Assembly: GCA_034509735.1 (NCBI GenBank)
Contig: JACGWO010000007.1
Location: forward strand, 27,122,046-27,186,045
Direction of reading: 5' to 3'
From: Sesamum alatum
Taxonomy: Eukaryota > Streptophyta > Magnoliopsida > Lamiales > Pedaliaceae
Length of the DNA stretch: 64,000 nt
Both the position numbers and the translations under genes were made by a program. This document shows positions 43,140-54,552 of the stretch, in pieces. The notes under the pieces were generated by a model. It was not told the DNA's origin and searched no databases. It saw nothing but the letters and a program-made list of their open reading frames with translations. Numbering within the stretch: position 1 is the first letter of the stretch; each line of letters starts with the position of its first letter.

Positions 43140-44046
43140 GGGACCCCAACACAAGACCCCATATACATTAAAAAAATCGAATCGTAATAAAAAAGAACCC
43201 CTGAAATCAAAATTTTGTCCCCGTTTGTAGAACATTATGTACAGGAGAGGGGGGCCAATTTCTTTTCAAAATCTGCCAAAACCCCTCATTTTTACCCATT
43301 CAAGAAATCCTAATTTGTCAAAGAAGAATATTTCTGTTTTATGCAAGTCTATATCGTTTTAGTTTTTGAAGCATTTGGCTCTTATTCGTGTTTCCCTCGT
43401 CTTTATTTGTTTGAGGAATGTGCATATTGGTTTTTGGCATATATGCACATTCAGCTTGCTATTTCCAAGAAGGATTACAAAAGGTTCAGGCTTGTGGGGG
43501 GCCATCTTTTTCTTTTTGTAAAATATGACTTCCCAAACACTACAAATATGAACAATATGAAGAATACCTACCTTTTGTGCCTATTTTCAGTTTCAGATTC
43601 GCAGGTTTGTCGCTTTCTTCGTCTTCTTCATTTTCTTCTTTTCCTCGCAAATCACTTGAAAATACATCGTGGGTCTTCTCTCAATGATGCAAACAAACCT
43701 TTCCCTCTATTTCTTTAGTGAAAATCAAAATCTATCTTCCAAAATTTCCCCTAAATCATACCCAAAAACCCTAGAAATTTTTTCACCCTTTCTTCTCTCG
43801 TCTTTTCCTTACTTTCTCTCTCTTCAATTTACCGTCTGTCAAATACATAGATAAAATGCACTCAATTTCACTGAAGGGTATAACGGGAAGTTCACTAATT
43901 TTTCTAATGCCGTTAGTTGTAAAAGTCAAAAGGGGACAGTGTGCAGATTTTTATAAAACACAAGGTACCATTTAGCCTATTTTCATATCAAATGGGGTTT
44001 TTAGCATTTTTTGCTAAAAACACCGGATGGGTTGGCATTTTACCCT
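43140..44046. other. Right terminal region of the MULE
   Basis: No transposase N-terminus is seen. The plus-strand frame 43341-43718 is partly shared with unit 2 (62995-63345) but interrupted differently and lacks a domain. The terminal inverted repeat starts at about 43900. Leader-like CCCTCTATTTC/TCTCTCTTC pyrimidine tracts lie at 43700-43830. Confidence 0.45.
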
Positions 44047-44189
44047 AAATTTAATTTAGCTATACCATCAATTTCACTTGAATACTCAGCCATCAACAAA
44101 TTTTCAAAATTGAGACTTTATTATTTACATGGGCATATAACTTCCATTCACGATTCATTACTATTCAATATATTAAAAGAAGAGGAGAA

Positions 44190-44190
<1 letters not shown>

Positions 44191-44267
<77 letters not shown>
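44191..44267. repeat. Compound (GT)n(GA)n microsatellite, unit 1
   Basis: Ten GT units followed by about 28 GA units; counterpart of 798-879. Confidence 0.95.
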
Positions 44268-44274
<7 letters not shown>

Positions 44275-44389
44275 AAGAGAGAAGAGAGAAAGAGAATCTT
44301 TCCCACATAACAAACCTTATATCCAAGAAGAAAAAAGAAATATTGTGAAGACATGCCATTGTTGTTGCGCTCTAGGAGGTACTTGTTGT

Positions 44390-44610
44390 GATTCTGGTAG
44401 CGGCGGAAATGGTGCCGACACATTAAAATTAAGTAGCTACAAAAGATCACACATGACCATCCAACACCAGTAAAAGTAGTTTTTCCCTATATTAATTCCA
44501 TTTACAAGATGAAAATCAACATATTTTAGAGATCATACAAAACTATAAAACACTAAATAAAGATCTACATTGTTTCCATTATTTTAGTTGTGTGCCATTG
44601 TTTCTTGTGT
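44390..44610 (-). pseudogene. Minus-strand family member of the head-to-head pair, unit 1
   Basis: Reverse complement shows ATG-GCA-CAC-AAC (44605 down) and an exon 2-like block (about 44520 down to 44395) ending in proline codons, with frameshifts. A deletion of about 225 bp at 44344 relative to units 0 and 2 removes its downstream flank. Confidence 0.6.
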
Positions 44611-44979
44611 GCAGAAAGTATTGTGTGGAGTATGTGCCTATGAGAGAGACTGGGTAAATAAATGAAGACAAAGGCAAGAGCGTGAGCAAACAATTAATAG
44701 ATAATTATGTATGCGAGTGTTTATGTTAGTAAATATATCAAGAGTGAATGTAATTGACACAATTCTTCGACGATATCTACACTGGCTTATGTAAGATGTT
44801 TTCATAACAAATAGTGAGTATGATGCCATGTCAATAGATCATATTTACCCAAATTCACAGTCACAACATAAATACTTATTAATTGTTTACTCACACTCTT
44901 ATCTTTGTCTCCACTCTCTATTGCTCAATCTCTCTCACGCACACATACTCCACACAACACTTTGTGCGCACAAGGAACA
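44606..44979. promoter_or_regulatory. Shared divergent promoter, unit 1
   Basis: The same arrangement as 1431-1811: paired CACATACTCCACACAA blocks next to the two start codons, ATTAATTGTTTRCTCAC blocks further in, and a centre at about 44795 with TATGTAAGATG and a decayed half-palindrome. The two arms together form an inverted repeat of about 190 bp per side, continuing into exons 1 and 2. Confidence 0.6.
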
Positions 44980-45215
44980 ATGGCGCACAACTCAAATGAT
45001 GGAAGCAATGTAGATATATCTTTACTAAGCGATTCGACTACATTCAACCTTTAATTGTATTTTATATTTTTTTATGAGCTCTGAGGTATGTTAATTTTCT
45101 CCTTGCAGATGGAACCAATACAGGAAAAAGACTACTTTTAAGGGTGTTGGAGAGTTAATGGTATGTTTTTTTCAGAGCCACTTATTTTAATGCGTCCGCA
45201 CCACCTCCACCATCA
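44980..45215 (+). pseudogene. Plus-strand family member C, unit 1 (nonsense in exon 2)
   Basis: Exon 1 44980-45009 (MAHNSNDGSN), intron to CCTTGCAG at 45108, exon 2 from 45109 (ATGGAACCAATACAGG). It stops at TAC TTT TAA, the same position as in unit 0. The R transposon at 45225 removes the rest. Confidence 0.7.
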
Positions 45216-45224
45216 CCAGCTTTA

Positions 45225-46290
45225 GGGAGTATTTGCGCAAACTTTGTAAAAGCACCTTTCAACTTTTGGGTTGAAAAAAGTACTTTTGAGGTTTTGAGAT
45301 GCCTCTAGAAAAAATATTTTTGAGCTAAAAGCTAGAAGCACCTTGGGGGTGCTTCTAGCTACTTTGGCTTTTTTGTAAGTAAATTCAACTTTCTTTGGAC
45401 TACTTTAGACTCACTATAGTAATATTAATTCAGTTTTATCCTTTTAAAATTGTTCATCTAAAGTTGATATTTGAATTTTCAAATAATTTAAATATTTTAT
45501 CACTAAAAAATTTATAATTTTACATATTTAAATTATAAATTTTTTATGTTATTTTCTATATTATTTGATATTATTCATATATCATAGAAAGATATAAACT
45601 TTGCTATGAATAATTAAAGAATACTTTTTTTGGTAATCATGCAAGTTTATTTATTGTGCATGAATTAACAACTACATTACATAGTGGGAACATTATTGAA
45701 TTAGACATTCAGTTTTTCCATTAGTGTTCAATATTTTAGTAATATAAATGAAAAATATTTGTAAAAATAAATATGAGATACGCTAATTACAATAAAATTT
45801 ATTTATTTTGAAGAAAAAATTATTATTATCAAAAGGCAAATGCAAATATTAAGCAAAAATAATATCCTTATAACGCATGTGGACAAAACGGTCTTTAACC
45901 AATTAAGTTTTTTTAAGAAGTGCTTTTTTTGGGGGGTGGGGGAATGTAAACTTTCATTAAAATAAAGGTAGAGTACAAATACAACAAGGCAGGAAGCCGG
46001 GCTCGATAACACGGCCATAGATAGGGGGACACGGCCGTGTTACGTACTGTTGCTACAACAAAAAGCACGCCTATCCAAACACGGCCGTGTGTTGATGGGT
46101 ACACGGCCGTGTAGTATACTAGAAGTGATTTTTTTCTCAAACATTACCCAATTAAGCTTTTATCTGCTTTTCACTTATTCTTTTACAAACACTATCCATT
46201 TTTGATTCTGCTACAACTTTCCACTTTCTCTACGAAAATCACTTCTCTAAAAGCAGAAGTTTTCACAAACACTCCCTCAATCATTTTTCT
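45225..46290. mobile_element. 'R' DNA transposon, unit 1 copy
   Basis: GGGAGTATTTGCGCAAAC at the left; ...ACAAACACTCCC at the right. Aligns with 2056-2671, with a longer interior. It contains a 190-bp LINE insertion at 45931-46120. Confidence 0.65.
45931..46120 (-). mobile_element. Very short 5'-truncated LINE, GGCCGTGT family
   Basis: 190 bp inserted in R, flanked by AGAAGTGCTTTTTTT (45916-45930) and AGAAGTGATTTTTTT (46121-46135). It consists of the 3' UTR of the family at 9799-14340: AGTACAAATACAACAAGGC, then four ACACGGCCGTGT-type palindromes with matching spacing. Confidence 0.85.
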
Positions 46291-46360
46291 AAAAGCCCAA
46301 AATAAAGAAGTGCCCCACCTGCCAGCCCAGCAGACCCAACTTGTTGGCCCAAAATAAAAG

Positions 46361-47598
46361 GGCTAAATAGCATAAAATCCCCCTGTGTTTTGAAACTCAG
46401 CAAAAAACCCCCCCTTATGTTTTAAAAATAGGCTAAAACCCCCCTCTGTTTTCTTAAATGTAGCTCGATCGCCCTACTCCGTCAAGTGTAACTAACACCG
46501 TTAAATTTTTTATAAAGTGACAGTTATACCCTTACTTTTATATATTATTTCTTATTTTGATGACCGTTGGATCTTTTTGAATGAATAAAAATCGTTGGAT
46601 CTGATCAATTCATTTTAACCGTTGGATCTAAAAAATTGAGGGTCCAGATTTAACAAATTTATATTATATGCAAATTATAAAAATTAAATAATTATTATTA
46701 ATATAAATTTAATAAAAAAGTTAAACCTTACACCCCACCCCACCCCCGCCCACCCACCCACCCACTCGTCGCCTCCGCAGAGAGGAGCGACCCGTCGCCC
46801 CCCAATCTGGGCGACGCGACGCTGCCCAGACCAGGCGTTAGGCGATGGCGTCGCCGTCGCCCAGATTCGGTGGCGATGGCATCGCCGTCGCCCAGATTCG
46901 GTGGCGATGGCGACGGGCGCCATCGCCCTTCTTGGCATCACCGTCGCCCCCCATTTATAAAAAATAAAAATTTAATTAATATTTAATTAAAATAAAACTA
47001 ACAAAATTAAATTTTAAAATTTTTTAAGATTTTCAAAAAAAATAAGAAATTTGATTTACATTTAATTATCATAACTTAAAGTATTAAATTTTTATTGTAA
47101 ATATAAATATATCGTAGTAATTTAATTTTAAATATTAATGACAATAAATGATATAAATTATTCATAGTAAATAAAATATTTATTAAAATGTATTTTAATT
47201 AAATAATAATTTAAATTAATTTATTCATATTATTAGTATTTTGATATTTAAATAAATATAGTTAAGACCAAAAAATTATATTTTTAGAATGACTGAAAAT
47301 ACAAAACAAAAGCACTAAAACTAAGGTTAAAATAAGTAATTTTGACTATGGTAATTTTAGAGACAATATAGGGGCATTTTAGTCAAAAATGCCTAAAAAT
47401 AAGGCCCATAACATCAGAAACACCTCACCAAGCGCACCACTCGTGCGTGCATTACACTCTCCGTCAATTACTAGCGGAATGGGGGTTTTTTGCCGAGATT
47501 TTTTAAAACACAAGGGGATTTTTTGCCTATTTTCATAACACAAGGGGTTTTTTAGCTATTTCAGTAAAACACAGGGGGGTAAAAAATGGAGTTTGTCC
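46361..47598. mobile_element. Non-autonomous MULE with GC-rich captured insert
   Basis: AAATAAAAG duplicated at 46352-46360 and 47599-47607; the uninterrupted version is in unit 0 near 2745-2765. The ends GGCTAAATAGCATAAAATCC and, reversed, GGACAAACTCCATTTTTTACC share CCCCCTGTGTTTT. At 46727-46962 a sharply GC-rich block (GGCGACG/CGCCGTCGCC repeats) sits in an otherwise AT-rich interior, as in Pack-MULEs that capture gene fragments. A minus-strand frame crosses it (46941-46684) but shows no domain. Confidence 0.8.
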
Positions 47599-47787
47599 AA
47601 ATAAAAGGTATCAGTGTGGCAGACTTATAAAACAAAGCCCAATGCGCAATCTCACACGATGAACAGCGGGACGACACATCATATGGATTCTACGACATAG
47701 GCCATGTAACCATAAAAGATCTCCAACTAACCTTTCTATATCAGCGGAACCAACCAAATCAATAGCTACTAACCACATCTCGCTTAC

Positions 47788-48805
47788 AATAGTGAATTTA
47801 AGTTTGATTTACTCACTTTAGTCCCATAAATTTGTAAAATTTCCATAAAAAAGGCCTAAGCAGTTTTTATATTTATTTTTTGTACATTGAATATAATGTA
47901 ATTATTTTGTGTGAACAATGAAACTTTGAACTCTTATAAACTTAATAATAACATATTGTTTAATTTAAAATAAAATAGTCTCTTTTTTTCATTTTCAAAA
48001 GTTAGAAAAAAAATTAAAATTAAAAATAAATTTTATAAAACTTATCTTATCTGAAAATATAATAAAAAAATATAAGTTCGTAATTTTTAATCTTAGGAGT
48101 TAAAGATAAGTTTAAAAAAATTAAGTCTTAACAATGTTTAGTAAATATTAACAGCAAGGGTTTTGAAAAAAAAGTTGATGGAATGTACTTTTTAAATAGA
48201 TTATATATATGTGTATATATATATATATATAAAATCCACCAAAGTCTAGTTCAAAAGTATATTCCACTATTTTTTGGGAACTCAAACATTTAATAAATAT
48301 GTTAGGGTTTAACTTTTTTAGACTTATCTCTAACACTAACAAAAAAATTGATTAACTTAGATTTATTTTTTGTTATATTTTTAGATTAGATAAGTTTTAT
48401 AAAATTAATTCATAATTTTGATTTTTTTAACTACTGAAAAAAGAGACCACTTATTTAAGTTAAACAATATGTTATTATTACGTTCACAAAAGTTCATTTC
48501 ATTATTCACATAAGATAAATACGTCATATTCAACATACAAAAATATAAAAGAGTTATTTTTTTGCTTAAAAGAATGAGTAATTTGACAATATTACAAACT
48601 CAAGGGACTAAAGTAAAAACCAAACTTAGTGACCATTTTACCCTAGAAAAAGTTAAAATCTGATCACGGTTTCGCCAAAAAATGGTCAGAAGGACCAAAC
48701 TGAGATAAAAACTAAAATTTTGGGATACTAAAGTCAAGAAATGAACTTGCGAGATTAAATAATATTAAATGAAAACTTAAGGGATTAAATGTAGCATTTT
48801 TCCTT
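47788..48805. mobile_element. TIR element remnant at the duplication junction
   Basis: Right part of the element at 27827-28931. The left terminus is missing because the duplication breakpoint lies inside it. It includes a segment (about 48575-48665) absent from unit 1, where unit 1 has a small deletion. Confidence 0.75.
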
Positions 48806-49111
48806 AATATTACGAAACTTTCATCATCAATTCATCATCTTTAACCCCTCATCCCTCCTCCCCCTTCGATCACCCTCTTTCGTCCCCCATCCTCTCTTTC
48901 TTTGTAGTCGTTGATCTATTGAATCCACCCCCCTCCGACCCCGCAACCTTTCCTTCTCCCGTATTTCGCCGCCGTCGACTCTCTCTCTCTCTCTCTATAT
49001 ATATATATTATATTTATACTAAATAATATCTTTTTTATTTTTAATTTATATATAATATAGTCAATATATACCAAATAAAAAGAATTTGTCTAAAATGTGT
49101 GTATACATATA

Positions 49112-49865
49112 GGCCTCATTTGGTTCGTGTGATTAAATTAAGCATGATACGATTGGATGGGATGTGAAATGATATGATAATTAATCTTATCATCCATTGT
49201 ATAGTATTTGGTCTGATGTATTGTGAATGTGATATCCTATGTGATAATATAATTTGGTGTTTGGTTGAAGGGATTTCAAAATATGTTAATCGTAAAAAGA
49301 CCATTAAGAGTATCATTTTTTAAGTTATTTTTATTTTAACATTGTATCTTGTGAATAATTACAAAAGATAAAAAAAAACTTTTAATATTTATTGGAATAC
49401 AATTTTTAAAATAATTTTCTTGTGGAATATTTCCTTTTTTTTCCCTACATTCATATGAAAACCAAGTCCAAAATAGACATTCAATAAAAAAACTAAAGAA
49501 AGAGAACAAAGGTTTATGTAAAAAAAATTGTTATAATAGTAATAATAATCAAAACCCAAATATTTTTTTAGACGTCCCAAAAAAATGAAGTAATCTTTTT
49601 ATTATATTTTATTATTAAACTATTATAATTTGATGTACATTCATTAAAGTATACATCTATTTCACAAGTAAGAACATATAAAAAAAAAAATTAATCATAC
49701 TTTAGACTAACCGCGATGGGATAGTGTATCCGACCTCTTAGGTGGGATACACTATCCCATCAATTAGCTCGGTATTAATACCGGGCTTTAATACTGTAAA
49801 TCAAATATGTAATTATACATGATAAAAACTCCTATCATATCTAATCATTCGAACCAAATAAGAGC
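49112..49865. mobile_element. Tourist-like MITE, unit 2
   Basis: Counterpart of 29246-30011 with the same ends and ATA flanks. It contains the conserved hairpin at 49715-49761. Confidence 0.65.
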
Positions 49866-50137
49866 ATATAGTATATAAGATTATCGAATCGTTGATGGAA
49901 TTTAAGTATATTATATTGAAACCGTTGATTTATGCAAAATGAGAAAATCTCTTGAACAACCCATATGGCACGCATGCCCGTGTAGTACAAGGTTCTTGCA
50001 TTTTTGAAGTGCATGGAATTTCCAATATATATATATATATATGATAACTCAAGAAAGATTTTTTAGTGAAAGTTCAAAAAGATAGAAGATTTATTTATAT
50101 CACAAAAATAAAAATCACCATCTATTTAATTTCTCCA

Positions 50138-50560
50138 TATTCTTATGGAGATATTGTAAATATCTTATACCTAGACACGATTTAATTATGTGCATCCATA
50201 CATAACAAAAATTGCATGTCCGTACTGAAGATTTCGTACATAACGAAAATACAAAATAATTATCTATGAAGGTACGACCATGTTAATGATCCATATACTT
50301 TAAGAATTAATACATTTATCCGTTAATGATCCATATTCTTATGGAGATATTGTAAATATCTCGTGCCTAGACATGATCTAATTATGTAAATTTGTACACA
50401 ACAAAAACTACATATCCCTACACAACGAAAATTGCATGCTCGTACTGAAGATTTCGTACATAACAAAAATGCATGATAACCTCCTATGAACGTACGACCA
50501 TGTTAATGATCCATATACTTTTAATAATTAATACATTCATCCGTTTCTGTATGGAATTAA
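50138..50560. repeat. Tandem repeat of about 200 bp, unit 2
   Basis: Two copies, as at 30392-30810, with the same internal insertion in the second copy. Confidence 0.8.
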
Positions 50561-51267
50561 ATTGTACCTGAATGTGTTCAAGGAAAATAATCGATAACTA
50601 CTTTTTACTCCAAATTGAATTTTATTCAATTACTAATATATGATTAATGGCACGTACAACTTAAAACTTTGTATTGCACCAGCCAGGCCATCACAGTTAA
50701 TTTAGTAGCAACAGTAACAGAAATAGAAAATACAAAATGCAGTCCATATACATACAATTAATTTCAATTATGTATCATTAATCTCAACAAGAGGCCTATT
50801 TAATTTCTAAAATATCTTAAATTGCCAAGGCTGGTATAACACATTTGTAGGATATTATGGATATTAATTTTAAAATGTATATTGTTGCAATTAATGTGTA
50901 TTATATGATTTACTATATCTATTATTCATGTGTTCAATTAATTATATATGGTTAGTGAGTAGCTTTGGCCTGTAAATCTTTATGGTGGAATGTTTTTATT
51001 TAAAAGTAACATTTTTCATAATTTAATTAGATTGTGTTATTTAAATTGTTGCAATATTATAAATATTTTGAATTTGAATACAATCTCATGTGTCATAAAT
51101 ACACTCATATTTTCTATTAAAGTTGTGTTTATCTGTTGTTGTTGTGGTTGAATATTTTTTTAAGGCTTTAAATCTTTTTTAATTAGTAATTGCATTCTAG
51201 CCATCTATTCAAGGATCAATAAGAAATTATATTTTAAAAAATATTTGCCTACATTTGATGTTTTATG

Positions 51268-51332
51268 ACAAACAGTGAGGATCATGCCACGTCAATACGA
51301 TCTGTTAACGTGGCGTAATCCTTACTGTTTGT
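51268..51332. promoter_or_regulatory. ACGT-box palindrome upstream of gene A, unit 2
   Basis: ACAAACAGTGAGGATCATGC on the left arm pairs with GCGTAATCCTTACTGTTTGT on the right. The facing boxes are GCCACGTCAA and TTAACGTGGC. Within each 25-nt arm 22 positions pair. Confidence 0.65.
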
Positions 51333-51506
51333 TATGAAAATATTTTATACAAGTCAGTGTAGATATCGCTAAATAAAATTGTCTCCATTACATTCACTCA
51401 ATACATATTTACACACACACACACACACACACATACACTCACATAAATAATTACTTGTTCACCCTCTTGTCTTTGTTTCCTCCATTCTCTCTTTTCTCTC
51501 TCTCTT

Positions 51507-51538
<32 letters not shown>

Positions 51539-51581
51539 ATACACACATACTCCACACAACACTTTGTACGCACAACAAAAG

Positions 51582-52138
51582 ATGGAGCACAACCCAACTA
51601 ATGAAAGCAATGTAGATCTTTACTTAATGATTCAACCTTCAATTGTATTTTATAGTTTTGTATAAGTTCTAACATATGTTAATTACACCTTGTAGATGGA
51701 ACCAATACTCGAGAGAGACAACTTATACGGGTGTTGGAGAATTAATGGTGTGCTCTTTCCGGAGCCACTCGATTTTAATTGGCCGGCACCACCTCCGCCA
51801 CCACCTCCACCATCACAACATGCACCTCCAAGAGTGCAACAGGCATGGGGCAGATCTTTCTTTCTATATATATTTTTTATTGTTTTCTAATATATATATA
51901 TATATATATACATGTGTATGAACTTTGTTGCTCCTATTTTTTTTAGATCTTAATATTTTATATATGAATTTTATAAGAGTACTAACTCAATTTGTAACTG
52001 CTCAATCTTGAAAGTGTAAACACAATCCCTTAATTGGTTTGTCCCTTCGAATTTTGAAATAAAGCTTTTCGAAAAAATAAAAAATTGGTTTTCTTAAAAA
52101 AAAGTTATATATAAGGTTTGATCTGTGGGAAGATTATT

Positions 52139-52190
<52 letters not shown>

Positions 52191-54552
52191 CTCTCTCCCC
52201 AATTTTTTTGGAGGAGGGAGGGGTACAGGATTCGATATGTGAAAAAGCTTCTTTCTTTTCTATCTTAAGGTTCTATCTCTCGCTCCCTTCATTTTCTTTT
52301 TCTTTTGTTTTTAAGGGGGGTACAAGGTTCGATTTATGAGAAATATTTCTTTCTTCTCCATGTTAAGATTCTCCCTCTCTCTCTCTCTTTCTTTTTTTTT
52401 TTTTTTTTAATTTATTGGTGAACACTAATGACTGGGGATAAGAGTTACATGCCCATCCAAATAATAAAGTCTGAATTCAAGGAATTTGTTGAAGGTTGAG
52501 TGTTCATATAAAAATAGGTTAAAAAGCTATGCGTCAAGTTAAAACTGTCAGAGCAGCTATTAAAAAAAATAGTAGTTTTGCTTTTACAATCAAGATTAAT
52601 TAGGTATCATATTAATTTGCAGCTTGTCTTTTTTTTTTTTTTTTTTTGGAACAAATTTTGCAGTTTGTCTTAAATTACCTTTTGACATGTGTACCATAGA
52701 GAATTCAACAAACCAAAAGAGCTACTCTATAGTCAACACACCCATAAGTGCATATACTAAAGTAGAAGTAAGAGGAAATATATTGCCTATCAAACCAAAT
52801 TTAGAGAATTAACACTTTATATATGCATATACTTGTTATGCCGTCAATTCAAAACTTGAATATGCTTATTCTATTAATCATTTAACCTCGCATGGTTCTG
52901 TGAATTTAAGGAAAAAAAAAAAGAACTTGGCACATTGATTACAAATCATTCTCACCATTTTAATTTTTCTTTATTTGTCCACTTCATCAACTAATAATTA
53001 TGTTAAGATTCAATTCATGCAGGAGCAAGCACGATCAAGCAACGAAGGATCTTCACAAAGGAGAAAACGGGACCTAACTGCATCGAGGATTGTCGCATCA
53101 AAAGCAATTTTGCTCAGACTTTTAAGATGCGAAGAAACGTCTGAATATATTTTGGAGATGTTGGAGGTTGCTTTAATTTCTTGTTTTGTGAATTCATACT
53201 TAGTGTATAGTCACTATAAGAAAATCATGAAATAAGCAATACTAATAAAAACAAAGGGCCTTATACTTATATTTCACATTAAATTTGAATGTCAAAAGGC
53301 AAAAGGTTTCATCTTCTAACATTGTTGCTACACAAAAAAAAAAAAAAAAGGAACTAAACATGACAATTAAACTTGAGATATATAAAATACCAAAATTAGT
53401 ATAACCCTCTTATTCATATTCTTGTTTTCTTGTATCAAAGACTGCAACTGGGAAGACAACATATTATGTTTTATCGCCATTTGAGAAATTGGGTAGAAAA
53501 AAGATGGAAGCAAAAGAAATCTACCTTGGGCAGAGGGTGGTGTTCCCGGTGAATGAAGAAGTCTATCCCGATATAGAAAGCAAGTATCCGTTATCAATGA
53601 AAGAGCGACTGGAGGGGAGATGGACTATTGAGGTTAGAGAACGTACGGGAATTATCAAGACCGAAAAGGTACGTTACTTAATATAACTGGACTTATCTCT
53701 TAGTTAAGTACATATAGAAGGTATGTTAGTTAATTCAACTCCATGCATCTCTTAGTTGGGTAAGTTAATACAACTACACGTGTATCTTAGTTAAATAGAT
53801 ACAAAAGTTACGTTAGTCAATATAACTACATGCGTCTTTTAGATAAGTAGATAATAAGGTACGTTAGTTAATATACTGCGCGTGTCTCTTAGTTAAGTAG
53901 GATAGAAGATACGTTAGATAATATAACTACACACGTCTCGTAGTTAAGTTAATACAACTGCACGTGTCTTTTGTTAAGTAGATACATAAATTACATTAGT
54001 CAATATAACTACATGCGTCTCCTAGTTAAGTAGACACATATTATAAAAGATACATTGAAATCAAGGCCGACACTACTTCATAGACGTGTGTATGGTTGTA
54101 GACAATATGAAAATACTTGTATGTTGGATTTCGTTGTTTTTTATCTTATTATAGTTCATAACAGAGTCGCCAATGTTGCTTTCATGTAACAAGTTATATA
54201 TTTTGACATAAAGTTATTATCATTTATGATCTTGTCTTAGCGCCACTACATCATATAATACATCATTCATGATATCAAATTTTAATTTATTTAATTTGAA
54301 AATATAGTTCGTGAAGCTATAAAATATTTGTACAACACCCACGAATTGGATGGCCTAAATATTGTGGTCTTGAAATATTATCTATTTGATTTATATGTGT
54401 ATTTTTCTTTCTTTTTTTTTTTTTGCACAAGGATATATCTACTAATTAACAAGATTTCTTCTTTTTAGTTTTATTTCCATGAAAAGGTCAACAAAACCAT
54501 GCGATCTATGAATGATATTGCAACGTTCATCATGTACCATGTGATTTACTAG
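51582..54552 (+). CDS. Gene A, unit 2: five exons, about 207 aa
   Basis: Exons 51582-51611, 51696-51833, 53023-53166, 53441-53668 and 54469-54552, each a multiple of three with phase-0 GT-AG introns, stop TAG at 54550. Exon 2 reads MEPILERDNLYGCWRING then an eight-proline run. Exon 3 reads EQARSSNEGSSQRRKRDL, whose RRKR could act as a nuclear signal, then TASRIVASKAILLRLLRCEE. Exon 4 starts TATGKTTYYVLSPFEKLG, and exons 4/5 give the MBD-like EGRWTIEVRERTG...KFYFHEKVNKTMRSM. Compared with unit 1 it has three fewer residues' difference overall (207 against 204): two extra Pro pairs in exon 2 and one codon less in exon 3. I do not recognise the full-length family. Expression is not known. Confidence 0.52.
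52143..52196. repeat. (CT)n microsatellite, gene A intron 2, unit 2
   Basis: Longer than the unit 1 tract at 32409-32451. Confidence 0.95.
53667..54050. repeat. Splice-site minisatellite, unit 2
   Basis: Same array as 33941-34325 with small indels; it begins at the AAG|GTACGT donor of intron 4. Confidence 0.75.

Larger units (their letters stand above)
39036..44046. mobile_element. Mutator-like element (MULE), 5.0 kb, exact 9-bp TSD
   Basis: TAAATTTAA at 39027-39035 and 44047-44055; empty site at 649-657. Terminal inverted repeats begin GGGTAAAATGC / GCATTTTACCC and extend over 100 bp (CTAAAAACCCCCGGTGATATG, GGTACC...TGTTTTATAAAA in both arms). It carries a plus-strand GRF zinc-finger gene (39433-39846) converging on a minus-strand transposase gene (43122-40795), plus a nested MITE (40082-40508). 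The N-terminal part of the transposase is missing, so it cannot be autonomous. Confidence 0.96.
27993..47787. repeat. Unit 1 of the 19.8-kb tandem segmental duplication
   Basis: From 27993 (AATAGTGAATTTAAG) the sequence is collinear with 47788 onward, with an offset of about 19,795 falling to about 19,645 near the right end through small indels. The two units share every gene, MITE, microsatellite and transposon insertion in this span, with a few percent divergence in the stretches compared. The unit holds gene A, paralogue B, the MULE, the C pair, R and (unit 1 only assessable) the 1.2-kb MULE-like element. Confidence 0.95.
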
